Part shown: positions 15,780 to 23,850 of the stretch, in pieces
Layout of the letters: every line of letters begins with the position of its first letter
Numbering within the stretch: position 1 is the first letter of the stretch
Assembly: GCF_020742345.1 (NCBI RefSeq)
Contig: NZ_DYXC01000007.1
Span: 1 to 27,833 of the forward strand
DNA: 27,833 nt
Source of the DNA: Enteractinococcus helveticum
GTDB lineage: Bacteria; Actinomycetota; Actinomycetes; Actinomycetales; Micrococcaceae
Reading direction: 5' to 3'
Program-made: the position numbers and the translations under genes
Notes under the pieces: model-generated
What the model saw: only the letters and a program-made list of their open reading frames with translations
Database searches by the model: none
Told to the model about the DNA's origin: nothing

Positions 15780-16751
15780 TTAGTCGACAGTCGTCAAGAT
15801 GTCTGCGCCGTCGTCAGTGACAACAATCGTATGTTCGAATTGGGCACTGCGTTTGCGATCCTTGGTCACAACCGTCCAGCCGTCGGACCACATCTCCCAG
15901 GCAATATCACCCAGGGTTAACATTGGTTCGATCGTAAAGACCATCCCCGGGACCATGACTTCATTATGACGCGGAGCTGTGTCGTAATGTGGCACGATCA
16001 ATCCCGAGTGGAACTCGCGGCCGACACCGTGTCCCACAAAATCTTCGACTACTCCATAACCAAAACGCTTCGCGTAGGTTTCGATTACGCGACCGATCAC
16101 ATTAATTTCGCGTCCCGGTTTGACTGCTTTAATTGCGCGTTCGAGCGCTTTTTCGGTGCGCTCGACAAGTAGTTTCGACTCTTCGTCCACGGTACCCACT
16201 ACGAATGTCTTATTGTGATCTCCGTGGTGGCCATCCTTATATACGGTGATGTCAATATTGATGATGTCGCCGTCTTCTAGCATGGTGTCGTCAGGAATCC
16301 CATGACAGATTACTTCATTGAGCGAGGTAGTCATGGATTTGGGATATTCCTTGTAGCCCAGCGTGGAAGGCCAGGCGTCTTGGGAAATGATGAACTCGTG
16401 GCCAATACGATCCAGCTCAGCGGTGGTGATTCCGGGCTGAATGTGTTGTTCCACCCGGTTCATGGCCTCGGCTGCCAAACGTGAGGCGGCGCGGATCTTT
16501 GCGATACCTTCGGCATCATATACATCACCGTAGAGACCCTCGATGGCTTCCTTTTTCCCCACATAGTCTGGACGTTCTATGTGATCAGGGACTGGTAGCT
16601 GGGGTGCAACATAACCCGGGGCCAACCGGCCTCGCGGTGCCAGTGATCCTGGTTCACCGCGCGGAGGAGAATCAACCGGGTGATTATGCGAATTGGGTGA
16701 TCCTGGCTCAATCAAGGAACGAGACGCAAGGTTCGGTGGTGTAGAAGTCAT
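15780..16751 (-). CDS. map: Type I methionine aminopeptidase (MetAP1c-like)
   Basis: Cytoplasmic metalloprotease that removes the initiator Met from nascent proteins. From ATG 16751 the product is 323 residues. The five metal ligands are seen: Asp167 and Asp178 (NIDITVYKDGHHGDHNKTF), His241 (VGHGVGREFHSG), Glu275 (FTIEPM) and Glu306 (QFEHT). Residues 43-65, with Pro-rich APGYVAPQLPVPDHIERPDYVGK-like character, correspond to the N-terminal arm of M. tuberculosis MetAP1c. Residues 1-40 are a further polar, Pro/Ser-rich extension. GTG 16757 is an alternative start, but TAGACT ends 7 nt before the ATG, suggesting a leaderless mRNA that starts at the ATG. No ribosome site is visible. Confidence 0.95.
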   Translation of the reverse strand: MTSTPPNLASRSLIEPGSPNSHNHPVDSPPRGEPGSLAPRGRLAPGYVAPQLPVPDHIERPDYVGKKEAIEGLYGDVYDAEGIAKIRAASRLAAEAMNRVEQHIQPGITTAELDRIGHEFIISQDAWPSTLGYKEYPKSMTTSLNEVICHGIPDDTMLEDGDIINIDITVYKDGHHGDHNKTFVVGTVDEESKLLVERTEKALERAIKAVKPGREINVIGRVIETYAKRFGYGVVEDFVGHGVGREFHSGLIVPHYDTAPRHNEVMVPGMVFTIEPMLTLGDIAWEMWSDGWTVVTKDRKRSAQFEHTIVVTDDGADILTTVD

Positions 16752-16758
16752 AAACACA

Positions 16759-16764
16759 AGTCTA
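16759..16764 (-). promoter_or_regulatory. -10 element for leaderless map transcript
   Basis: On the minus strand TAGACT ends 7 nt before the map ATG (16751), the spacing expected if transcription starts at the A of the ATG. The absence of any Shine-Dalgarno sequence agrees. The -35 region is weak. Confidence 0.4.
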
Positions 16765-16786
16765 TCTGCCCGCTGGCTGCATCTGG

Positions 16787-16792
16787 TATGAA
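16787..16792 (+). promoter_or_regulatory. -10 element for leaderless SPOR-annotated gene
   Basis: TATGAA lies 6 nt before the ATG at 16799 in a 47-nt divergent gap with map. A transcript starting at the ATG would lack a leader. The AAGAAG just before the ATG is too close to act as a normal ribosome site. Confidence 0.3.
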
Positions 16793-16798
16793 AGAAGT

Positions 16799-16993
16799 AT
16801 GAGCGAAGAGAAACGTTACTGGTACAACGTCAAAACTGGGGAAGTCGAGGACGGCCCCCAATCATTTTCCAAAGATCGGATTGGCCCCTTTGCGACACGT
16901 AAAGAAGCCGAACACGCGCTCGAGACTTACGCTCAACGCAATAGGGCCTGGGACGAAGAGGACGACGAGGACGAAGGGTGGGGGATTCTCTAA
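16799..16993 (+). CDS. Small acidic SPOR-annotated conserved protein
   Basis: A 64-residue product resembling the short actinobacterial proteins commonly annotated as SPOR-domain-containing and found between map and panB. Seen are YWYNVKTGEVEDG (about 7-19), a GPFATRKEAEHALE helix (29-42) and a very acidic tail (DEEDDEDEGW). There is no signal peptide or transmembrane segment, so a peptidoglycan-binding role like that of true SPOR domains is doubtful; function is unknown. It is divergent from map and its last four bases overlap the 3' end of panB on the other strand. Conservation of place and sequence pattern makes it a real gene despite its size. Confidence 0.8.
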   Translation: MSEEKRYWYNVKTGEVEDGPQSFSKDRIGPFATRKEAEHALETYAQRNRAWDEEDDEDEGWGIL

Positions 16994-17823
16994 AAGCTAT
17001 GATCGTCGTCAGGAAACTCAGCTTTCAACACGTCCTGACGGTACTGCCGAGCAGCATCTGACAATACTTGGCCGACATCAGCATATTTTTTAACAAATGA
17101 TGGAACATGTCCGCGATTGAGCCCGAAAGCATCCTGCCAGACGAGAACCTGACCGGTGGTGCCGTTACCGGCGCCAATCCCGACAGTCGGGATGGTCAGA
17201 GCTTTATCCACTGCGGCAGCAACATCGGCAGGGACCATTTCCATCAATAACATCATGGCCCCGGCGTCCTGCAATACAAGAGCTTCTTCAACCATGCGAT
17301 TGGTTGCATCGGCTTCGCGGCCCTGGACACGATAACCACCCAACACATGCTCTGACTGCGGGGTAAAACCGGTGTGTGCTACAACCGCGACCCCGGCGGC
17401 GGTGAGTGCTTGAATATGTGGTGCGTATGTTACGCCGCCCTCCATTTTTACCGCAGAAATGCCGGTCTCTTTGACTAACCGAATGCCTGACTCGACCGCT
17501 TGCTCAACGGAAGCCTCATATGAACCAAACGGAAGATCGGCCAGTACAAAGGCTCGCTGAGTCCCGGCAACCACTGCTTTAGAAAACGTGATCATATCTT
17601 CCATGGTCACGCCCAATGTGGAGCTTTGACCCTGAATGACATTGCCCAACGAATCACCGATTAACAAGGTCTCCACCCCGGCTTCATCAAAGATGTGAGC
17701 CGTCATCGCGTCGTAGCACGTCAACATGGCAAACTTGCCGCCGGCGTCTTTAATTTGTTGAAAGTGGACGGAACGGTACCGTGTTGGAGTTTTTTTCAAT
17801 ACTGAATACGGGGAATCAACCAT
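16990..17823 (-). CDS. panB: Ketopantoate hydroxymethyltransferase PanB
   Basis: Transfers a one-carbon unit from methylene-tetrahydrofolate to alpha-ketoisovalerate, giving ketopantoate for pantothenate and coenzyme A synthesis. The 277-residue product is a TIM-barrel enzyme. Metal-binding residues are seen at Asp57 (IGDSLGN), Asp96 (ADLPFGSY) and Glu128 (KMEGG), and Glu195 in LMEMVP is the family catalytic Glu. HTGFTPQS and TVGIGAGNGTTGQVLV are further signatures. panC and panD are not in the window. The start is ATG 17823; TAGACT ends 6 nt upstream and no ribosome site is visible, so the mRNA may be leaderless. The 3' end overlaps the convergent SPOR-annotated gene by 4 nt. Confidence 0.97.
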   Translation of the reverse strand: MVDSPYSVLKKTPTRYRSVHFQQIKDAGGKFAMLTCYDAMTAHIFDEAGVETLLIGDSLGNVIQGQSSTLGVTMEDMITFSKAVVAGTQRAFVLADLPFGSYEASVEQAVESGIRLVKETGISAVKMEGGVTYAPHIQALTAAGVAVVAHTGFTPQSEHVLGGYRVQGREADATNRMVEEALVLQDAGAMMLLMEMVPADVAAAVDKALTIPTVGIGAGNGTTGQVLVWQDAFGLNRGHVPSFVKKYADVGQVLSDAARQYRQDVLKAEFPDDDHSF

Positions 17824-17829
17824 GCCAAC

Positions 17830-17835
17830 AGTCTA
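17830..17835 (-). promoter_or_regulatory. -10 element for leaderless panB transcript
   Basis: TAGACT on the minus strand ends 6 nt before the panB ATG, in the 77-nt gap shared with divergent glnA. It matches the arrangement seen before map. No Shine-Dalgarno sequence precedes the ATG. Confidence 0.4.
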
Positions 17836-17900
17836 ATGGCACATTGCTATTGTGGTAGGTGAACCCCAGTTTTTGACCGATCGGAAGAGATACCGCAGCC

Positions 17901-19241
17901 ATGGATCGTCAGCAAGAATATGTTCTCCGCACCCTTGAGGACCGTGATGTGCGATTTATTCGTCTATGGTTCACCGATGTGGTTGGTGCACTCAAATCTG
18001 TGGCGCTAGCCCCAGCAGAAGTCGAATACGCATTCGCCGAGGGATTGGGCTTCGATGGATCCTCAGTCGAAGGATTTACCCGCATCTTCGAATCCGACAT
18101 GCTCTTACAGCCTGATCCTACAACCTTCCAGATCCTGCCGTGGCGCGGGGACGAAGAACAAACCTCACGCATGTTCTGTGACGTCAGAATGCCTGACGGC
18201 GAACCCTCGATGGCCGATCCCCGCAATGTGTTACGTCGCACCTTGAACACAGCGGCAGACATGGGATTTAGCTGCTATCTGCACCCTGAAATAGAGTTCT
18301 ATTTATTCAAAGCAGACCAATGGGATGATCAGGGCGCACCGGTACCAGTGGATCAGGCGGGTTATTTTGATCATGTCCCGGGCGGCGTTGCCCAGGATTT
18401 CCGGCGTGAAGCAGTTTCCATGCTGGAAGCCGTCGGCATTTCCGTGGAATTTTCCCATCACGAGGCGGGATCGGGACAGAACGAAATTGACCTCCGTGCG
18501 GCAGATGCCTTATCGACGGCAGACAACATCATGACTGCGCGCACAGTTATCAAAGAAGTCGCTACACTCCGCGATCTGCACGCTAGTTTTATGCCTAAAC
18601 CGTTAGGCTCACAACCTGGTTCAGCGCTCCACACACACTTTTCGTTATTTGAATCCGATGCCAATGCCTTTCACGAGCCCGGCGCCGAGTACCAACTCTC
18701 CACGACTGCTCGGCGGTTCATTGCAGGAGTCTTAAGGCATTCAACGGAAATTACCGCGGTGACCCACCAGTTCGTGAACTCGTATAAACGCCTATGGGGT
18801 GGCAAAGAAGCACCATCGTATGTTTCTTGGGGACATAATAACCGTTCGGCCCTAGTGCGCATCCCACTGCACAAACCCAATAAGGCCGGCTCGGCCCGGA
18901 TCGAATACCGAGGCATTGATGCCGCTTCCAACCCGTATCTGTCCTATGCGCTGATCATCTCGGCGGGCCTGAAAGGTATCCAGGAAGAATACGAACTCCC
19001 CGAGGCAGCAGACGAAGACATCGCAGGCTTGACCACGCGTGAACGCATGCTCATGGGACATGGTTCGCTGCCAACAACATTGCATGATGCACTCGGGGTG
19101 CTGGAGGAATCTGAATTCGTTGCCGATGTGCTGGGCGAAACGGTGTTCCAGTCTTTCTTGCGTGCCAAACGCGCCGAATGGGATGAGTATCGTGTCAACG
19201 TATCGCCCTTTGAGATTCGGCGGTACCTGGACGCCATATGA
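17901..19241 (+). CDS. glnA: Type I glutamine synthetase, GlnA2-like
   Basis: Makes glutamine from glutamate, ammonia and ATP, or a related gamma-glutamyl product; some actinobacterial paralogues act on polyamines. The 446-residue product has the N-terminal beta-grasp domain (16-100; FTDVVGALKSV, GFDGSSVEGF) and the catalytic domain with HPEIEFYLF (Glu130, Glu132), GQNEIDLR (Glu195), HTHFSLF, NSYKRLWGG and RIEYRGID. The adenylylation motif of GlnA1 (Tyr in DLYELPPEE) is replaced by DIAGLTTRE with Ala375, so this enzyme should not be switched by GlnE. The gene overlaps glnE by 4 nt, the usual glnA2-glnE pair. A GGAAGAG ribosome site lies about 11 nt before the ATG. Confidence 0.95.
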   Translation: MDRQQEYVLRTLEDRDVRFIRLWFTDVVGALKSVALAPAEVEYAFAEGLGFDGSSVEGFTRIFESDMLLQPDPTTFQILPWRGDEEQTSRMFCDVRMPDGEPSMADPRNVLRRTLNTAADMGFSCYLHPEIEFYLFKADQWDDQGAPVPVDQAGYFDHVPGGVAQDFRREAVSMLEAVGISVEFSHHEAGSGQNEIDLRAADALSTADNIMTARTVIKEVATLRDLHASFMPKPLGSQPGSALHTHFSLFESDANAFHEPGAEYQLSTTARRFIAGVLRHSTEITAVTHQFVNSYKRLWGGKEAPSYVSWGHNNRSALVRIPLHKPNKAGSARIEYRGIDAASNPYLSYALIISAGLKGIQEEYELPEAADEDIAGLTTRERMLMGHGSLPTTLHDALGVLEESEFVADVLGETVFQSFLRAKRAEWDEYRVNVSPFEIRRYLDAI

Positions 19242-22200
19242 GTCAACCTGTGAGCCAACGAGCATTACTATCCGCTGGACTGCAAGATACCGCCCGCGCT
19301 GAATCCCTGCTGCAGTCCAAAGAACTTGCAGGCCTTGATCTTCAGGACGTGCTCAGACAGCTGGCCGTTGCCCCCGATTCGGATACCGCGCTGTTGCTGC
19401 TGATACGTCTTATCGAACGCGACCCCACAGTGGCTCAAATGGTGACCGACGACGCCGCCGGCCCGTTGCTCCGGCTCCTGGGGGCCTCTGAGGCACTCGG
19501 TGAGTTTCTCATTCGGCGCCCCGAGCACCTTGATATCTTCCGCGACCCGCAGGTGGAGTCGACCCCGGCCAGCGGGGGATTAGTAGATGTGCACGGCCAC
19601 CGGGTTGACGGGGCAGAGATACTGCGAGCGCGACTGCTGGAATCGGTTGGCGCGGACCCACATGATCCGACCCCGATCTCCAATCTCACTGGGAAGGACG
19701 CCTCGGTAGCTCTGCGCGTTGAATACCGCCGTCAGCTTGTAGCTATTACCGTTGAGGATCTGATTGCCGAAGACCCGGTGGAAATACAACCAGTGGTGTC
19801 TGTGTGGTTATCTGATTTGGCTACCGCAACGCTGGAAGCGGCCCTAGCAGTATCACGTGCCGAGACGCTGGCCCGTCACGATAATGCTAACGACGTGGAA
19901 TTGACGGTCATTGCGATGGGCAAATGTGGCGCCCGGGAATTGAATTACTTTTCCGATGTTGATGTACTTTTCGCCCACCATGTTCTGGAAGATTCTCAAC
20001 TGACGCATCAGGACGCCACAGACATTGCCGTGGAGCTTGCAGCAGGCATATCAACGGTGGTCAATCAACCGGCTCGCGAACCTGCACTGTGGGAGATTGA
20101 CACGAATCTTCGTCCGGAAGGTCAAGACGGTGTGTTATCTCGGACGATCTCCTCGCATCTGGAGTATTACCAACGCTGGGCCCACACCTGGGAGTTCCAA
20201 GCACTACTAAAAGCCCGACCTGTTGCCGGAAGCCTGAAGTTAGGGCAACGCTACCTGGAGACGTTGGGCCCATTGATATGGCAGGCTTCTACGCGTGAGG
20301 GGTTTGTTCGTCAAGTCCAGCGAATGCGTCACCGGGTGATCGACCACATTAGTCACGATCAACGCCAACGTGAGATTAAATTGGGGCCAGGGGGACTGCG
20401 CGACGTCGAGTTCCCGGCTCAACTCTTGCAACTAGTGCACGGCAAGACCGATCCTGAGCTGCGCGTTCGGGGCACGGAGGATGCGTTAGAGGCCCTGCAG
20501 GCTGGTAGTTACATTGGACCCAGTGATGCACAGGTAATGACCAATAACTATCGGTTCCTGCGGTTGATTGAGCATCGCGTGCAACTGGTCCAGCTGCGAC
20601 GCACCCATATGATGCCCGATACCGAACCCGAATTACGGACGCTGTCTCGTTCGGTGCGCCCGATGGGTGGGAAATGGCCTAAGGACCACGAGCAGTTAGT
20701 CAAAGCCTGGCAGGCCACGGTGCGATCGAACCGGACCTTATTCGAACAAATTTTTTACCGTCCGCTGCTACCGTCGACTGCAGCATTGTCACCGGATGAT
20801 GTTCGACTGACTCCCGAGGCCGCCACGGCGCGACTTGCAGCATTAGGGTATCGGGATCCACAGGGCGCCGTCCGCCACATCGAATCGTTGACTTCAGGGG
20901 TGTCTCGCCAAGCCAAACTCCAGCGTCAGATCCTGCCGGCCATGCTGGGTTGGCTTGCTTCGGGACCTGACCCCGACGGGGGGCTGTTAGGATTTCGCAA
21001 ACTCAGTGAGTCTGTGGGCGGATCACACTGGTATTTGCACATGCTGCGTGACTCCTCAGCAGCCGGCGAACGTTTAGCCCATGTATTGTCCTCATCCCGA
21101 TACATCGCTGATATGTTGGAACACACCCCACAGGCTGCCGCCTGGATGGATCGGGACCAGGATCTGATGCCGTTGAGTCTAGAAACCATCCAGACGGAGA
21201 TGGCCGCACTAATCCAGCGCCACCCTCATTTGCCCGACGCGGCACGCTACGTACGAGTGGTGCGTCGTCGGGAAATCCTGCGCATTAGTTTGGCGGATGC
21301 TTGCGATTTGGTCGAACAACAACAGGTGTCTGAAGCGCTCGCAGCAGTCGATCAGGCAGCAGTCGAGGCGTTATTACAGTTGGTGGAGGATCATGTCGCC
21401 GAAAAGTGGGGCGGTGTTGGCCTACGTGCTGAAGTCGCTGTCATTGCGATGGGTCGACAGGGCGGATATGAGGCGGGGTATGGCTCTGATTTAGATGTGA
21501 TGTTTGTGCATCAACCAGTCCACGACGTTGCCGTTGATGAGGCGAGCCGTTTTGCAGTGGACGTGGCTCAAGCGCTGATGAGCTTTATGAAGATGCCAAT
21601 GCGACCGCCGATCGTATTAGAACCCGTATTGGAAATCGATGCGGACTTGCGGCCAGAAGGACGACGGGGCCCCCTGGTGCGGTCCTTGGACTCGTATCGC
21701 GCCTATTACGAACAGTGGGCTGATACCTGGGAGATTCAGGCTTTACTCAAAGCACGCTCGATCGCCGGTCCGCAGCACCTGCAAGATGCTTTCACGCAGT
21801 GGGCAGATTCGGTGCGGTACACACACGGGCTCAATGACAGTCAGGCCCAGGAGATTCGGCGGATGAAAGCCCGTGTTGAAGCGGAGCGTCTGCCCCGTGG
21901 TGCGGATCCGGCGCGACATCTGAAACTTGGCCGAGGTGGCCTTACGGATGTTGAATGGCTGACCCAAACCCTTCAGCTGCGACATGCCCCGGAGCATCCT
22001 GAGTTGCACACCACCAATACTCTTGAGGCGTTAGCAGCCGCACAGGAAGCGCAACTCGTCACAGCTGAGGATGCTGAGATCTTGATGCATGCGTGGAGTT
22101 TTGCCACCAGGATTCGCGCTGGCATTATCATCTCGACGGGCAAGGTGTCAGATGTATTGCCCACCAATCGTGAACAGTTAGAAGCACTGGCCCGCTGGAC

Positions 22201-22318
22201 TGGGTATGATGCGGGCGAGGCGGGCGAATTTGAAGAGGACTACCTGCGCATTACCCGTCATGCCCGAGCGGTGTTCGAACGGGTATTTTATGGGGCACCC
22301 AGCCCGCGTACGGTCTGA
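19238..22318 (+). CDS. glnE: Bifunctional glutamine synthetase adenylyltransferase/adenylyl-removing enzyme
   Basis: Controls the main glutamine synthetase by adding or removing AMP on a conserved Tyr, in response to nitrogen signals via PII. The 1026-residue product has two nucleotidyltransferase modules. The N-terminal adenylyl-removing half has GARELNYFSDVDVLF with Asp240 and Asp242; the C-terminal adenylyltransferase half has GGYEAGYGSDLDVMF with Asp751 and Asp753. Each is followed by a repeated LKARPVAG or LKARSIAG segment and a helical GlnE domain. The ATG overlaps the glnA stop by 4 nt. Its expected target is a GlnA1 outside the window, because the adjacent GlnA lacks the Tyr. It ends 2 nt from the convergent LLM gene with no terminator between. 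Confidence 0.97.
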   Translation: MSQPVSQRALLSAGLQDTARAESLLQSKELAGLDLQDVLRQLAVAPDSDTALLLLIRLIERDPTVAQMVTDDAAGPLLRLLGASEALGEFLIRRPEHLDIFRDPQVESTPASGGLVDVHGHRVDGAEILRARLLESVGADPHDPTPISNLTGKDASVALRVEYRRQLVAITVEDLIAEDPVEIQPVVSVWLSDLATATLEAALAVSRAETLARHDNANDVELTVIAMGKCGARELNYFSDVDVLFAHHVLEDSQLTHQDATDIAVELAAGISTVVNQPAREPALWEIDTNLRPEGQDGVLSRTISSHLEYYQRWAHTWEFQALLKARPVAGSLKLGQRYLETLGPLIWQASTREGFVRQVQRMRHRVIDHISHDQRQREIKLGPGGLRDVEFPAQLLQLVHGKTDPELRVRGTEDALEALQAGSYIGPSDAQVMTNNYRFLRLIEHRVQLVQLRRTHMMPDTEPELRTLSRSVRPMGGKWPKDHEQLVKAWQATVRSNRTLFEQIFYRPLLPSTAALSPDDVRLTPEAATARLAALGYRDPQGAVRHIESLTSGVSRQAKLQRQILPAMLGWLASGPDPDGGLLGFRKLSESVGGSHWYLHMLRDSSAAGERLAHVLSSSRYIADMLEHTPQAAAWMDRDQDLMPLSLETIQTEMAALIQRHPHLPDAARYVRVVRRREILRISLADACDLVEQQQVSEALAAVDQAAVEALLQLVEDHVAEKWGGVGLRAEVAVIAMGRQGGYEAGYGSDLDVMFVHQPVHDVAVDEASRFAVDVAQALMSFMKMPMRPPIVLEPVLEIDADLRPEGRRGPLVRSLDSYRAYYEQWADTWEIQALLKARSIAGPQHLQDAFTQWADSVRYTHGLNDSQAQEIRRMKARVEAERLPRGADPARHLKLGRGGLTDVEWLTQTLQLRHAPEHPELHTTNTLEALAAAQEAQLVTAEDAEILMHAWSFATRIRAGIIISTGKVSDVLPTNREQLEALARWTGYDAGEAGEFEEDYLRITRHARAVFERVFYGAPSPRTV

Positions 22319-22320
22319 TT

Positions 22321-23310
22321 TTAGCGTTGGATGATGTGCTCAGATATCAGCTGCAGAGCTCGTCGGCGATCTTCTAATGGACCGGCCATATTGGTCACGA
22401 TGACCTCATTGGCGTTCATCCGGGAGACGAAATCATCTAGCCAGTCCCGCACCACAGCAGGGGTTCCAACAGCCGTCATCTCCAGCATTTGCAGGACCTG
22501 CTGACCGGCAACGGAATGGACCAGCTGTTCGACGTCGTCGTCACTGAGCTGACGGCCTCGGCCTAGCATGCTACGAATGCGAGCTCGTTTGGCACGCTCC
22601 CACAGTTCTTCGGCCCGCTGCTGTGTGTCTGCGATGATCACATTGGCCGCAGCAATAAAGTACGGTTCGGCAAGGTCTTTGGAAGCAGTGAATTCGCTGC
22701 GATATAGGGCTGCGGCAGATTCCAGCATTTGCGGGGCAAAGTGCGAAGCGAAGCTGTAGCTCAGACCGAGCTGGGCGGCTAGCTGCGCTCCGAAATGCGA
22801 TGAACCCAACAGGATCAGTGGCACATTGGTGCCGGTGCCCGGGTAGGCGTTGATACCTGGAATGCGGGACTCGCCTTTGAGATAGCTTTGCAGTTCTAAT
22901 ACGTCAGAGGGGAAGCGATCTGCTGATTGATTGGTGCGCCTCAGTGCCATGAGGGTTTTTTGGTCGGTGCCCGGGGCACGTCCTAAACCTAAGTCAATGC
23001 GGTCGCCGTAGAGCTCGTGGAGGGTGCCGAATTGTTCGGCGATCACCAGGGGAGCGTGGTTGGGTAGCATGATGCCGCCGGCTCCGAGTCGAATGTTGGT
23101 CGTATGTGCACCCATATGGGCCAGCAGGACCGAGGTGGCCGATGAAGCAATGGTCGCCATATTGTGGTGTTCAGCAAACCACAGTCGATGAAACCCAAGT
23201 TCATCAGCCAATACGGCCAGTTCCGTGGATTCTTTGAGCGATTCAGCAATCGGTTGGCCGTGGCGAACGGTTGCGAGATCGAGAATGGACACGGGGTAGG
23301 GTGCAGCCAA
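22321..23310 (-). CDS. LLM-class (luciferase-like) flavin-dependent oxidoreductase
   Basis: Predicted cytoplasmic TIM-barrel monooxygenase of the bacterial luciferase superfamily (YhbW/MsnO8-like group), using reduced FMN or F420; the substrate is unknown. The 329-residue product has SILDLATVRHGQ at the N-terminus, the LGFHRLWFAEHHNM motif (about 38-51), RLGAGGIMLPNHAPLVIAEQ and DLGLGRAPGTD. Translation starts at TTG, decided by a GGAGG site 4-5 nt upstream in the message and by the conserved N-terminus. It follows ribH by 55 nt on the same strand with no hairpin between, so it may be read as the last gene of the riboflavin operon. It converges on glnE with a 2-nt gap. Confidence 0.9.
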   Translation of the reverse strand: MAAPYPVSILDLATVRHGQPIAESLKESTELAVLADELGFHRLWFAEHHNMATIASSATSVLLAHMGAHTTNIRLGAGGIMLPNHAPLVIAEQFGTLHELYGDRIDLGLGRAPGTDQKTLMALRRTNQSADRFPSDVLELQSYLKGESRIPGINAYPGTGTNVPLILLGSSHFGAQLAAQLGLSYSFASHFAPQMLESAAALYRSEFTASKDLAEPYFIAAANVIIADTQQRAEELWERAKRARIRSMLGRGRQLSDDDVEQLVHSVAGQQVLQMLEMTAVGTPAVVRDWLDDFVSRMNANEVIVTNMAGPLEDRRRALQLISEHIIQR

Positions 23311-23365
23311 GGTACCTCCAGAGATTATTGATATCTAGAACGTACAGCACCAAGTGAGCCGGGAA

Positions 23366-23836
23366 TTATTCCGTCAACTGGTTGACGGTCACCGCCAACT
23401 GCAGGGCCGCTTCGGCCGCCTCTTGGCCTTTAGATTCGTTGGAATCAGCCAGTCCGGCGCGATCCAGGGCTTGTGCGTCGTTGTCGACAGTGAGGATGCC
23501 AAAGCCCACCGGTTTGCCGGCATCAAGTTGAACTCGGGTCAGCCCGGAGGTCACTGCGTCGGAGACGAATTCAAAGTGTGGGGTTTCCCCACGAATGATG
23601 ACCCCAAGACATACGGCGGCGTCATAGCCGTTGGCCAGGGCCACCTGGGCGGCCAGGGGGATTTCGAAAGATCCGGCAACGGTAATGACTTCATAGGTGG
23701 CGCCGGAGGATTCCAGGGTGGATTTTGCGCCATCGACCAGTCCGTTCATGACGGTGGTGTGCCATGATCCGGCGATGATGGCGACGTTGAGTCCTGTGGC
23801 GTCGACTGCAAGCTGGGGTGCGCCGTGTTTGGCCAT
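23366..23836 (-). CDS. ribH: 6,7-dimethyl-8-ribityllumazine synthase
   Basis: Condenses 5-amino-6-ribitylaminouracil with 3,4-dihydroxy-2-butanone 4-phosphate to give lumazine, the substrate of riboflavin synthase; the family forms pentamers or 60-mers. The 156-residue product has the substrate-binding GSWHTTVMNGLVDGA (about 23-37), GSFEIP (55-60) and the IRGETPHFEFV motif with catalytic-type His87. It starts 14 nt after ribBA, with AAGGAG about 10 nt upstream of the ATG. It is the last canonical gene of the ribD-ribE-ribBA-ribH set. Confidence 0.97.
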   Translation of the reverse strand: MAKHGAPQLAVDATGLNVAIIAGSWHTTVMNGLVDGAKSTLESSGATYEVITVAGSFEIPLAAQVALANGYDAAVCLGVIIRGETPHFEFVSDAVTSGLTRVQLDAGKPVGFGILTVDNDAQALDRAGLADSNESKGQEAAEAALQLAVTVNQLTE

Positions 23837-23850
23837 GGTGGATGTGCTCC

